From assembly GCA_017524185.1 (NCBI GenBank), contig JAFWUG010000051.1, forward strand, positions 1 to 35,817: 35,817 bases of DNA, written 5' to 3'. This document shows, piece after piece, positions 27,658-33,763 of this stretch (its first letter is position 1; every line of letters begins with the position of its first letter). The position numbers and the translations under genes are program-made. The notes below the pieces were generated by a model that was not told the DNA's origin, did no database searches, and worked only from the letters and a program-made list of their open reading frames with translations. Source of the stretch: Bacteroidales bacterium (GTDB lineage: Bacteria; Bacteroidota; Bacteroidia; Bacteroidales; Tenuifilaceae).

Positions 27658-27726
27658 GGCACAAAAATAGGTATTATTTGCCTTAGCCTCCCCCGCTGAA
27701 CCGAATAACTTGCTCGCACAACGCAA

Positions 27727-27747
27727 AATACCCCCATTTGGGGTATT
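27727..27747. promoter_or_regulatory. Inverted repeat, likely response-regulator operator
   Basis: AATACCCC (27727-27734), five bases, then GGGGTATT (27740-27747): a perfect 8-bp inverted repeat. Its right arm overlaps the -33 region of the lipoprotein promoter, and it lies 70 bp upstream of the kinase gene. NarL-type regulators bind such inverted heptamer-like sites, so it is a good candidate operator. Confidence 0.6.
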
Positions 27748-27776
27748 GACGCATATTGCAGAAGGCCCTACTTTTG
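27746..27776 (+). promoter_or_regulatory. Promoter of the beta-helix lipoprotein gene
   Basis: TTG at 27746-27748, a 20-nt spacer and TACTTTTG at 27769-27776. The start codon follows 32 bases later. Confidence 0.7.
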
Positions 27777-27808
27777 CTCACAGATTCATTCACCAAATCC
27801 TTATCAAA

Positions 27809-29320
27809 ATGAAAAAAGTGTTCAGAACTTTGGTCGCCATGCTCGTGATTGCGGCATCGCTGACCGGCTGCCAGAAAGAGAAGAGCAGCGAAAAGAAGAT
27901 TTTGTCGTTTGCATTCGTCTCGCCGGCGGTGCAAGCTGTCATCACTGAAAACGCCAAGACCATCGTGGCCACCGTGCCCGAGGGAACGGCTGTTACCTCG
28001 ATGATTCCCATCATCACCGTGTCGGAAATGGCCACGGTCCATCCCGCTTCGGGCACCCCGATGGACTTCACCAACCCCGTCACTTACACCGTGACGGCTG
28101 AAGACGGCTCGCAAGCCTCCTACATCGTAACCGTTACCTTCGGCAGCGGCGGTGGTGGCGGAGGCAACGGCGGAACCACCGACCCGACCGAGTTCAGCGG
28201 CAACATCGACGCCAACACCACTTGGCCCGACCTCGGCCTGCCCGTGGACTACATCGTTAACGGCAGAGTGTACATCAACGGCAACGCGCTGCTCACCATC
28301 GAGCCTGGCGTAACCATCATGTTCACCGGCACGAATGGTGCTATCGAAGTGGGCGAAAACGCGGGCCTGCGCATGGTGGGCACGGCTGACAAACCCATCA
28401 AGTTCGTGGGTCCAGCCAACAACCCCAACAAAGGCTCGTGGCATCAAATCCTCGTCAACTCGAAACGCGCCGACAATGTTTGGGAGTATGTCGAATTCAT
28501 CCGTGGCGGTGCCAACGATAATGCGTGGAGTGCCGTGATCGACCTGCAAGGTGCCAAGGTGTCGATGAAAAACTGCACCATCGACGGCTCGCTTGGCTAT
28601 GGCATCGACCTTGAATACGAAACCCGCTTCACGGCTTTCGAGGGCAACACCATCAAGAACTGCGCCCAATACCCCATCGTGAGCGAATACTGGACTAGCC
28701 TCCTCGACCTGACCGCCAACAACACCTTCGAGAGCAACGGCCACAACTTCATCGACGCACAGTGCCGCGACATCAATATGGAGCAGCACACCACGCTGAA
28801 AGCCATGCCGATACCTTATTACATGGAGAGCGGCCTTAATGTGAGTGGCGGCTACAAACTCACTATCGAGCCCGGCACGCAGATGTATTTCAAGAGCGAA
28901 CAAAATGTGGACATACAAGATGCCGTCACCCTCGTAGCCGACGGCACTGCCGAAAAGCCCATCATCTTCCGTGGCATGGAAGACCAGAACAGCTACTGGC
29001 TGGGCATCAAGTACCACAGCACGAAAGAGGCCTCGGTGATGAACCATTGTCAGATCCTCAACTGCGGCGAGGACTACGAAACGTTCGAGGGCGGCTGCCT
29101 CCGCATCTACGCCGGCTCGCGTCTGACGCTCACCAACTGCACCATCGGCAAGAGCCTGCACTATGGCATCACCTTGGACGGCGTGGAGCTGTTTGGCCGC
29201 ATCACCCACAGCAACAACACCTTCGTCAACTGCGGCCACGGCAACGTTTGGCTCTACACCGGAGGCGAATGGAACGGTGGGCAGTACGAAGACGGACAGA
29301 TTTTGGAAGACCTGCCGTAA
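27809..29320 (+). CDS. Surface lipoprotein with beta-helix repeats
   Basis: The 503-residue product begins KKVFRTLVAMLVIAASLTGC, a lipoprotein signal with lipobox LTGC. Next comes a DUF5018/Ig-like domain at about residues 30-115 (SPAVQAVITENAKTIVATVP, GSQASYIVTVTFG). A glycine-rich linker follows near 113-122. A right-handed parallel beta-helix fills the rest, with repeated coils such as GNALLTIEPGVTIMFTG and YKLTIEPGTQMYFKS. The layout suggests a surface-exposed binding or cleavage protein; no pectate-lyase catalytic residues were recognised. It is divergent from the two-component system and may be its target. Confidence 0.8.
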   Translation: MKKVFRTLVAMLVIAASLTGCQKEKSSEKKILSFAFVSPAVQAVITENAKTIVATVPEGTAVTSMIPIITVSEMATVHPASGTPMDFTNPVTYTVTAEDGSQASYIVTVTFGSGGGGGGNGGTTDPTEFSGNIDANTTWPDLGLPVDYIVNGRVYINGNALLTIEPGVTIMFTGTNGAIEVGENAGLRMVGTADKPIKFVGPANNPNKGSWHQILVNSKRADNVWEYVEFIRGGANDNAWSAVIDLQGAKVSMKNCTIDGSLGYGIDLEYETRFTAFEGNTIKNCAQYPIVSEYWTSLLDLTANNTFESNGHNFIDAQCRDINMEQHTTLKAMPIPYYMESGLNVSGGYKLTIEPGTQMYFKSEQNVDIQDAVTLVADGTAEKPIIFRGMEDQNSYWLGIKYHSTKEASVMNHCQILNCGEDYETFEGGCLRIYAGSRLTLTNCTIGKSLHYGITLDGVELFGRITHSNNTFVNCGHGNVWLYTGGEWNGGQYEDGQILEDLP

Positions 29321-29352
29321 GAAACACAAAGCGACTGCCGCCCAAAAAACAC

Positions 29353-29390
29353 GTAGAGACGCCACACTCCGTGGCGTCTCTACTGTTTTT
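29353..29390 (+). terminator. Terminator formed by a GTAGAGACG palindrome
   Basis: A 13-bp perfect stem (GTAGAGACGCCAC at 29353-29365 with its inverse at 29371-29383) with a 5-nt loop is followed by TGTTTTT. It terminates the lipoprotein gene and belongs to the TAGAGACG palindrome type. Confidence 0.85.
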
Positions 29391-29660
29391 ATGTGGGTCA
29401 AGCAGATGAGGATTGAAATACGGCTGGGCTGCTCTACGCCATGTTATGGTGCTTCATCGCTGGCATACTGATAGGCGACCACATCGCCTACATAGCCCAT
29501 CGCCAACAACTTCTACCCCATGCCCCTCCCCCCTTCGATGCGCACAACTACATCCCCCACCGCATGAGGCACACGCGGCGCAGCATAGAGGCTACGCTCC
29601 CCTGCCGCGCAACCCTCATGTCGGCCATGGCCAAAAACAAAATACAAATGAGCCAAGTAT
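29391..29660. other. Region without a supported gene
   Basis: An open frame starting at 29441 has a hydrophobic opening (MLWCFIAGILIGDHIAYIAH) but then turns Pro/His/Arg-rich and runs into the G tract. It could be the remnant of a membrane protein gene, but I cannot support it as functional. Confidence 0.35.
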
Positions 29661-29699
29661 CTGATTATCAATCATATAAATTGTTAAATAAAGTTAAAT

Positions 29700-29714
29700 G
29701 GGGGGGGGGGGGGG
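29700..29714 (+). repeat. G15 homopolymer next to the cassette promoter
   Basis: Fifteen consecutive G residues end 24 nt upstream of the TACCTTTG box. The matching tract is G9 in copy A, G7 in copy C and GGGGAGG in copy D. The length varies while the flanks are conserved. Confidence 0.9.
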
Positions 29715-29738
29715 TAAATCTAAATAAAAATTAATATA

Positions 29739-29746
29739 TACCTTTG
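29739..29746 (+). promoter_or_regulatory. -7 box of cassette 1
   Basis: TACCTTTG matches the -7 consensus fully. The place where a TTTG -33 box should be holds AAAT instead, as in the other copies, which suggests activator dependence. Confidence 0.8.
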
Positions 29747-29751
29747 CAGCC

Positions 29752-29990
29752 GTAACCCGTTACACGCCGCTGGCGGGGCTCGGCTTCTTGCAAGGGCCGC
29801 TCACAACCCCACCCACGGCAACTGGGCAAGCCCATGTGAGGGGCAAGCCCAGCGAGCTACACCAACGGGGAAGCGCGAGGCCGCAGCTGGGCCAAGCGCC
29901 CGCCCCAACGGAGCTGGCTGCTCCCAAAAACAGCCCTGCCCGGAGGGGCAGCGAACACGATTGTTGAACGTCATTTAAACACATACGAAC
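29752..29990 (+). ncRNA. Structured 5' leader RNA, cassette 1
   Basis: The GC-rich leader of about 240 nt lies between promoter and first precursor ATG. Visible hairpins are CGGC/GCCG at 29781-29799 around TTGCAA; CTGGGC/GCCCAG at 29822-29827 and 29847-29852 with inner GCCC/GGGC at 29830-29833 and 29841-29844; GGCTG/CAGCC at 29916-29920 and 29931-29935; and CTGCCC/GGGCAG at 29936-29941 and 29946-29951. Compensatory changes in copy D support real RNA structure. Known riboswitch classes were not recognised. It could control translation or stability of the precursor mRNA. Confidence 0.7.
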
Positions 29991-30170
29991 ATGACGAACT
30001 TGGATTTGAACGCCTACGGCGTTACCGAGATGAGCCACGCGGAAAAGGTGGAGAACGATGGAGGATGGTTGTGGGCGGTTGTTGGCGTAGCCATTTACAT
30101 CTACGACAATTGGGACGACATCAAAGAAGGTCTCTCCAAAGGATACGAGGACCAAGGCAAAGAGTACTAA
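29991..30170 (+). CDS. Double-glycine leader peptide precursor 1 (NWDD type)
   Basis: The 59-residue peptide has a conserved leader (MTNLDLNAYGVTEM, then SHAEKVENDGG) ending in GG at residues 24-25, the classic cleavage site for export-coupled C39 peptidases. The 34-residue core starts WLWAVVGVAIYIYDNWDD and ends in a charged tail. It has a short hydrophobic helix but no Cys, Ser or Thr pattern typical of lanthipeptides. The closest relative in the window is the precursor at 34906, which shares leader and YDNWDD. It is followed 23 bp later by precursor 2, suggesting a two-peptide pair. A class II bacteriocin-like function is inferred. Confidence 0.8.
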   Translation: MTNLDLNAYGVTEMSHAEKVENDGGWLWAVVGVAIYIYDNWDDIKEGLSKGYEDQGKEY

Positions 30171-30193
30171 CCACACACAGAAAGGAGAAGAAC

Positions 30194-30364
30194 ATGGACA
30201 CAAAGTTCGATACCACGGATCTGAAAGAACTAACCCTACAGGAGATGGAGCAGGCCAACGGCGGCGGCAGTTCATTCGCAGGAGAAGTCGCCTATTGGTT
30301 GGGTAGAGCCTTTCGCGGCATCGTAGAGGCCAACAAGCTCAACCCCTACATGGACAAGTTCTAA
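30194..30364 (+). CDS. Double-glycine leader peptide precursor 2 (NGGG/NPY type)
   Basis: The 56-residue peptide is preceded by a strong Shine-Dalgarno (AAAGGAG at 30181-30187). Its leader (DLKELTLQEMEQANGGG) is the canonical double-glycine type known from class II bacteriocins and differs from that of precursor 1. The core SSFAGEVAYWLGRAF, then RGIVEANKLNPYMDKF is amphipathic and cationic, with the NPYxxK end shared by precursors at 35125 and 35426. Together with precursor 1 it may form a two-component peptide. Confidence 0.8.
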   Translation: MDTKFDTTDLKELTLQEMEQANGGGSSFAGEVAYWLGRAFRGIVEANKLNPYMDKF

Positions 30365-30424
30365 CGAAAGACAGAGAGTAAGAAGGCCCTAACGGCTCTA
30401 CCGCAGCCAATGCTAACCGAAAAT

Positions 30425-30453
30425 AGGGGGAGGCCAACCCCTCCCCCTGTTTT
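30425..30453 (+). terminator. Terminator-like hairpin between precursor 2 and CPBP 1
   Basis: A 9-bp stem (AGGGGGAGG with CCTCCCCCT) with loop CCAACC is followed by GTTTT, 17 nt before the CPBP ATG. Almost the same hairpin stands before the CPBP gene at 31953. Confidence 0.85.
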
Positions 30454-30469
30454 CAACCATCAACCCGCT

Positions 30470-30976
30470 ATGCGCAAGCTCTACCGCTTCCTGCTAAGCA
30501 TTAAACTATGGCAGTTTGTCCTACTGGCGTTTATTGCAGCATACGTACCCACTTTTTTATGGGGACTGCTGCCGTTCGCCGACTACACCCATCCTTTGGA
30601 TTCCGCAAGTTTTATCATGCGGCTTCTATCGCACATCATAGCAGCTCCATTATACGAAACACTAATGGTTCAAACTATGATTATCGGCGTAGGAAGCATC
30701 ATCTTAAAGCATTGGCAATTAGGCAATTTCAGATTCAAGCACTACTCGTGGCCGCTTATAATACTGTCAGCAGTGGTGTTCGGAATCGCGCACAATTACC
30801 ATTGGACCTATCAGGTGGGAGCAGGCATACTTGGATTAGTGCTGGGATTTGCCTACTACGTAGCCCGAAAACGCAGACAGAACGCATACATAACTGTGGT
30901 GATAATACATGCCGTATTCAATGTGCCCGCTGTACTGGAACGAGCAGTTGCTGACCGCATAACCAGTTTCTTTTAA
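30470..30976 (+). CDS. CPBP-family membrane protein 1 (Abi-like), ETxxxQ variant
   Basis: The 168-residue multi-pass protein starts MRKLYRFLLSIKLWQFVLL. It carries CPBP motif 2 (FGIAH, H108) and motif 3 (IIHAVFN, H147 and N151). Motif 1, normally EExxxR, reads ETLMVQ at 63-68: the second Glu is Thr and Arg is Gln. CPBP proteins are intramembrane metalloproteases of the Rce1/Abi fold, and members in plantaricin-type loci give immunity to the producer. The ATG at 30470 is chosen because its N-terminus matches the paralogues at 31199, 31953 and 35681. It is expressed by read-through past a terminator. Immunity or processing is inferred. Confidence 0.8.
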   Translation: MRKLYRFLLSIKLWQFVLLAFIAAYVPTFLWGLLPFADYTHPLDSASFIMRLLSHIIAAPLYETLMVQTMIIGVGSIILKHWQLGNFRFKHYSWPLIILSAVVFGIAHNYHWTYQVGAGILGLVLGFAYYVARKRRQNAYITVVIIHAVFNVPAVLERAVADRITSFF

Positions 30977-30987
30977 ACACCAACGCA

Positions 30988-31176
30988 ATGAGCAAATTAA
31001 ATTTGAACGCCTATGGCGTTACCGAGATGAGTTACGCTGAAAAAGTCGCCAACAACGGAGGAGAAATACACCTGACCAATTTTTGGGATAGACTTTATCC
31101 GCAAAGCTTTTCAAGGCATCGTAGAAGACAACAAGAACAACCCCTACGGGCAGAAATAGTCCGCAACGGGCTGTAA
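30988..31176 (+). CDS. Double-glycine leader precursor 3, core altered by frameshift
   Basis: The leader (MSKLNLNAYGVTEM, SYAEKVANNGG) is intact. As read, the core is EIHLTNFWDRLYPQSFSR and then Arg/Gln-rich, 62 residues in all. If one T is removed from the five-T run at 31080-31084, the core becomes EIHLTNFGIDFIRKAFQGIV followed by EDNKNNPYGQK and a stop at 31157-31159, almost the same end as the precursor at 35426. The intact alternative shows that the ancestral peptide was NPY-type. Either a mutation, a phase-variable run or a sequencing error created the present frame. Confidence 0.7.
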   Translation: MSKLNLNAYGVTEMSYAEKVANNGGEIHLTNFWDRLYPQSFSRHRRRQQEQPLRAEIVRNGL

Positions 31177-31198
31177 ACCCTAACAACCCAATTCCAAA

Positions 31199-31693
31199 AT
31201 GCGCAAGATTTACCGCTTTTTGCTCAAGTTGAAGTACTGGCAGTATGTGCTGCTGTTCTTCACCGCTATAATGGCTGTCAACATTGTGCTGTCGAACCTC
31301 CCATTTGTTGATGTTTCGGGCATCTACATGTTATTCGATAAGATGCACGTAGCCGTGGTGTTCGTAGTGGCAGTTGTTGTAGCCCCGATAATAGAGACGC
31401 TGGTGTTTCAAACGCTGCCACTCAAGTATGGCTATAAACTGCTAAAGAACAAACTGGGCTTCAGGCGATGCGCCTGGCCGCTAATGATAGCGTCGGCGGC
31501 GGTCTTCGCCGCACAGCACACCTACAGCGCGAGCTATGTGATGGCGATGATTGTGATTGGTATGGGCTTTGCCTTTGCCTACCATGTAGGGCGCAAACGC
31601 AGGCAGAGCCCCACCGTTGCGGTGATGCTCATTCATGCTTGCATGAACTTGGCGGGCATAGCGGGCTATATAGCCGAACGCATAACGGGATAG
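31199..31693 (+). CDS. CPBP-family membrane protein 2 (Abi-like), ETxxxQ variant
   Basis: The 164-residue protein shares the N-terminus MRKIYRFLLKLKYWQYVLLF with its paralogues. Motif 1 reads ETLVFQ at 66-71 in place of EExxxR; H107 (AAQH), H146 and N150 (LIHACMN) are kept. Three to four transmembrane helices are predicted. It directly follows precursor 3 (22 bp) and precedes precursor 4 by 33 bp. A role as immunity protein for precursor 3 or 4 is inferred from position alone. Unlike the others it has no clear terminator hairpin before it. Confidence 0.8.
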   Translation: MRKIYRFLLKLKYWQYVLLFFTAIMAVNIVLSNLPFVDVSGIYMLFDKMHVAVVFVVAVVVAPIIETLVFQTLPLKYGYKLLKNKLGFRRCAWPLMIASAAVFAAQHTYSASYVMAMIVIGMGFAFAYHVGRKRRQSPTVAVMLIHACMNLAGIAGYIAERITG

Positions 31694-31726
31694 GGGATTT
31701 TACTAACCAATTTTGTAAACAACGCA

Positions 31727-31879
31727 ATGAATAACTTGAATCTTAACGCCTACGGCGTTACCGAACTGAGCCATGCTGAAAAAACCAACTGCAACGGTGG
31801 CGGCGTTGTAGAAAATGTGATTAAAATTGTTAAGGAGATAATAAGGATTATCGACACCGCTGGTCAACCGCAGGTTTAA
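31727..31879 (+). CDS. Double-glycine leader peptide precursor 4
   Basis: The 50-residue peptide has leader MNNLNLNAYGVTEL, SHAEKTNCNGG; the variant includes a cysteine just before the GG. The core GVVENVIKIVKEIIRIIDTA, then GQPQV is a textbook amphipathic helix with alternating I/V and K/E. It is the only core here without aromatic residues. The leader DNA is nearly identical to that of the other precursors while the core is unrelated, which points to core replacement. A terminator hairpin follows at 31911. Confidence 0.75.
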   Translation: MNNLNLNAYGVTELSHAEKTNCNGGGVVENVIKIVKEIIRIIDTAGQPQV

Positions 31880-31910
31880 ACGCATGATAATCAATCACAA
31901 ACGCCAACTA

Positions 31911-31942
31911 ACAGGGGGAGGCCAACCCCTCCCCCTGTTTTT
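31911..31942 (+). terminator. Terminator-like hairpin between precursor 4 and CPBP 3
   Basis: An 11-bp stem (ACAGGGGGAGG with CCTCCCCCTGT), loop CCAACC, followed by TTTT. It lies 11-15 nt before the next ATG and is nearly identical to the hairpin at 30425. Confidence 0.88.
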
Positions 31943-31952
31943 ATGCTAAAGT

Positions 31953-32456
31953 ATGCGCCAACTGTATAGATTCCTGCTCCGCATCAAATTTTGGCAATTT
32001 GTGCTGCTATTCTTTGTCGTCAACACAAGCCTCAATTTCATTTTGGGGTTGATGCCATTCACCGACTACAGCAACCCCGAGGCCGAGGCAACACATAGTT
32101 TTTGGGGACTATTTATAATGGGCGTAATACTAGCCCCAATATGGGAAACACTGGCTTGCCAAACTGTTCCTGTTGGAGTGTTTCCTATCATTTTTAAGAA
32201 TTGGCAACTTGGCAATTTTAAAATCAGACATTACACTTGGCCATTAATAGTTTTTTCAGCCTTTCAATTCGCTGTCATACATCCATACCATTGGAGCTAT
32301 ATGGTAATGACCTTCATCGGTGGACTTTCGTTGGCTTTCGCCTACCATGTTGCGCGCAAACGACGATATGGAGGTTTTGTTGCAGTGGCAACAATTCACG
32401 CCAGCCATAACCTGATGAAAATGACCTTAGAGATTATCGAGACTTTCGTACAGTAA
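31953..32456 (+). CDS. CPBP-family membrane protein 3 (Abi-like), ETxxxQ variant
   Basis: The 167-residue paralogue of CPBP 1 and 2 starts MRQLYRFLLRIKFWQFVLLF and shares the central KNWQLGNFKIRHYTWPLIV block with CPBP 1. Motif 1 reads ETLACQ at 65-70. H110 (AVIH) and H149/N153 (IHASHN) are conserved. The high similarity to CPBP 1 suggests a recent duplication together with the upstream terminator hairpin. Regulation is probably by read-through. Confidence 0.8.
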   Translation: MRQLYRFLLRIKFWQFVLLFFVVNTSLNFILGLMPFTDYSNPEAEATHSFWGLFIMGVILAPIWETLACQTVPVGVFPIIFKNWQLGNFKIRHYTWPLIVFSAFQFAVIHPYHWSYMVMTFIGGLSLAFAYHVARKRRYGGFVAVATIHASHNLMKMTLEIIETFVQ

Positions 32457-32476
32457 ATCAACAACATACATCATAT

Positions 32477-33130
32477 ATGAAGAAACTCAAAACAATAGTC
32501 ATTGTAGCCCTTGCACTGATGGCAACAACCCTATTCGTGATATGCCCGGTGCTCGACAAAGTGTTCGGCATAAACATCATTCCTGCTATAGCCTACGGCT
32601 TAGGCTATACTGCCCGCATTGTGGTGCGCCTGTTCACCTGCCCGCCGGCCATTGTGGCCGAAATATCGTTTGTGTTGGCATTGCCCGCTGCGCTGCTGTG
32701 GCTGCGCAAACGCAGTTCAAGCGAGCCGTACAGAGGCTTCAGGCCGCTGCCGTGGTGGTTTAAGCTGGTGGGCTTGGTGCTGCTTCTCATTCCCATAGTG
32801 CCAGCCATAGCCAAGATTACAACGCTGCGCAGCAGCTTCTACCTCTGCGGCCTGCTGCTTGTAGCCCTGAGCCGCAACCGTCAGGGCGAACAAATTAGCC
32901 TGCCCATACCCATTGCCCTCGCAAGCACCCTGCTGGTGGCCGTGGGCTATCACCTCATCACCCAGAGCGAGGTGAAGAACATCCTAGGCTTTATGGGTGC
33001 TATACTGGTGGTACACATTGGCTGCCGATGTGTGCTGAACACCGTAAACCAACGCAACCAACTAAACACCAACAACATAACCACCAAAGCCGACCGTGCA
33101 GCTGACAAGGGGGCATGCCCCCTTGCTTAA
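32477..33130 (+). CDS. Multi-pass membrane protein of unknown function
   Basis: The 217-residue protein has about six hydrophobic segments (VIVALALMATTLFVICPVL, IVAEISFVLALPAALLWL, LVGLVLLLIPIVPAIA, FYLCGLLLVAL, IALASTLLVAVGYHLI, FMGAILVVHIGCRCVL). No family was recognised. Its last 25 codons (NTNNITTKADRAADKGACPL) are nearly the same as the end of the unrelated CPBP 4 gene at 33764. The tail is therefore cassette-borne DNA fused to the gene, with a palindrome inside the final codons. Position suggests accessory or immunity function; this is only inference. Confidence 0.65.
   Translation: MKKLKTIVIVALALMATTLFVICPVLDKVFGINIIPAIAYGLGYTARIVVRLFTCPPAIVAEISFVLALPAALLWLRKRSSSEPYRGFRPLPWWFKLVGLVLLLIPIVPAIAKITTLRSSFYLCGLLLVALSRNRQGEQISLPIPIALASTLLVAVGYHLITQSEVKNILGFMGAILVVHIGCRCVLNTVNQRNQLNTNNITTKADRAADKGACPLA
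33106..33125 (+). terminator. Junction palindrome of copy C
   Basis: CAAGGGGGCA followed by its exact inverse TGCCCCCTTG: a perfect 20-bp palindrome within the last codons of the membrane protein gene. It may act as a terminator or as the edge of the repeat. Confidence 0.6.
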
Positions 33131-33222
33131 ACCCGCAAACACGTAACTCACTGACTGCCAATCATATAAATTGTTAAATAAAGTTAAAATGGGGGGGTAA
33201 AATCTAAATGGAAATTAGTGCT

Positions 33223-33230
33223 TACCTTTG
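33223..33230 (+). promoter_or_regulatory. -7 box of cassette 2
   Basis: TACCTTTG, 25 nt after the G7 tract. No TTTG -33 box is present. Confidence 0.8.
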
Positions 33231-33235
33231 CCGCC

Positions 33236-33475
33236 GTAACCCGTTACACGCCGCTGGCGGGGCACGGCTTCTTGCAAGGGCCGCTCACAACCCCACCCAC
33301 GGCAACTGGGCAAGCCCATGTGAGGGGCAAGCCCAGCGAGCAACACCAACGGGGAAGCGCGAGGCCGCAGCTGGGCCAAGCGCCCGCCCCAACGGAGCTG
33401 GCTGCTCCCAAAAACAGCCCTGCCCGGAGGGGCAGCAACATAACAACAAGTCAAACGTCATAAACACATACCAAC
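33236..33475 (+). ncRNA. Structured 5' leader RNA, cassette 2
   Basis: This is nearly identical to the cassette 1 leader, with the same hairpins (CGGC/GCCG around TTGCAA, CTGGGC/GCCCAG, GGCTG/CAGCC, CTGCCC/GGGCAG). It ends at the ATG of precursor 5. Confidence 0.7.
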
Positions 33476-33676
33476 ATGACGAAACTGGATTTGAACGCTT
33501 TCGGCGTTCAGGAGCTCAGCTCCAAGGAGAAAATGGAGGTAATCGGCGGTGCCGAATACCTGAAATACACCTGGTCGGGAACTGGCAACCCTCTCATCTT
33601 TGCCTTTGAGGCTTGCGCCAACGGCGTAAAGGCCGTTGCCAACGCCGGCATCTGGGTGTACAACCAGCTGTCGTAG
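33476..33676 (+). CDS. Double-glycine leader peptide precursor 5
   Basis: The 66-residue peptide has a more diverged leader: MTKLDLNAFGVQEL, SSKEKMEVIGG, with GG at 24-25. The core of 41 residues is the longest here: AEYLKYTWSGTGNPLIFAFE, then ACANGVKAVANAGIWVYNQL. It is hydrophobic with several small residues (A, G) that could allow helix packing in membranes. It is alone in its cassette with the canonical CPBP 4, so peptide and CPBP protein probably form a specific pair. Confidence 0.75.
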   Translation: MTKLDLNAFGVQELSSKEKMEVIGGAEYLKYTWSGTGNPLIFAFEACANGVKAVANAGIWVYNQLS

Positions 33677-33707
33677 CAACCAACACCGACAGCAACCCGC
33701 TCAAACG

Positions 33708-33739
33708 GCAGGAGCGGAGAGTAATCCCGCTCCTGCTTT
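33708..33739 (+). terminator. Terminator-like hairpin between precursor 5 and CPBP 4
   Basis: A 10-bp stem (GCAGGAGCGG at 33708-33717 with CCGCTCCTGC at 33727-33736) is followed by TTT, 24 nt before the CPBP ATG. The sequence differs from the other hairpins but the position is the same. Confidence 0.75.
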
Positions 33740-33763
33740 AAGCGAAACAACCACTCATCGCCC

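Larger units (their letters stand above)
29661..29990 (+). repeat. Cassette repeat, copy B
   Basis: This copy has the AT-rich box, 15 G residues, the promoter and the full structured leader, and leads straight into the first precursor gene. From about 29755 to 29955 it is nearly identical to copy C (33240-33440). Confidence 0.9.
33053..33475 (+). repeat. Cassette repeat, copy C
   Basis: The copy starts inside the 3' end of the membrane protein gene (33053). It contains the palindrome, the AT-rich box, G7 at 33191-33197, TACCTTTG and the full leader, up to the ATG of precursor 5. Confidence 0.9.

Noticed and set aside
27683..29401. A very long open frame (572 codons) antisense to the beta-helix lipoprotein gene
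   Set aside because: It is Val/Gly/His/Asp-rich without domains and mirrors the codon pattern of the well-supported plus-strand gene, so it is a shadow frame.
29441..29734. A 97-codon frame with a hydrophobic start
   Set aside because: It reads into the G15 tract and has irregular composition. At best it is the remnant of a lost gene.
29661..30000. Invertible promoter as in Bacteroides capsule loci
   Set aside because: I looked for inverted repeats flanking the promoter and found none. All four copies point the same way.
33208..33609. Open frames crossing the leader RNA of copy C (and similarly copy D at 34633-34905)
   Set aside because: They run through hairpins and the promoter region, are Ala/Gly/Pro-rich and not conserved in frame. 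Precursor genes in another position or frame explain the downstream part.
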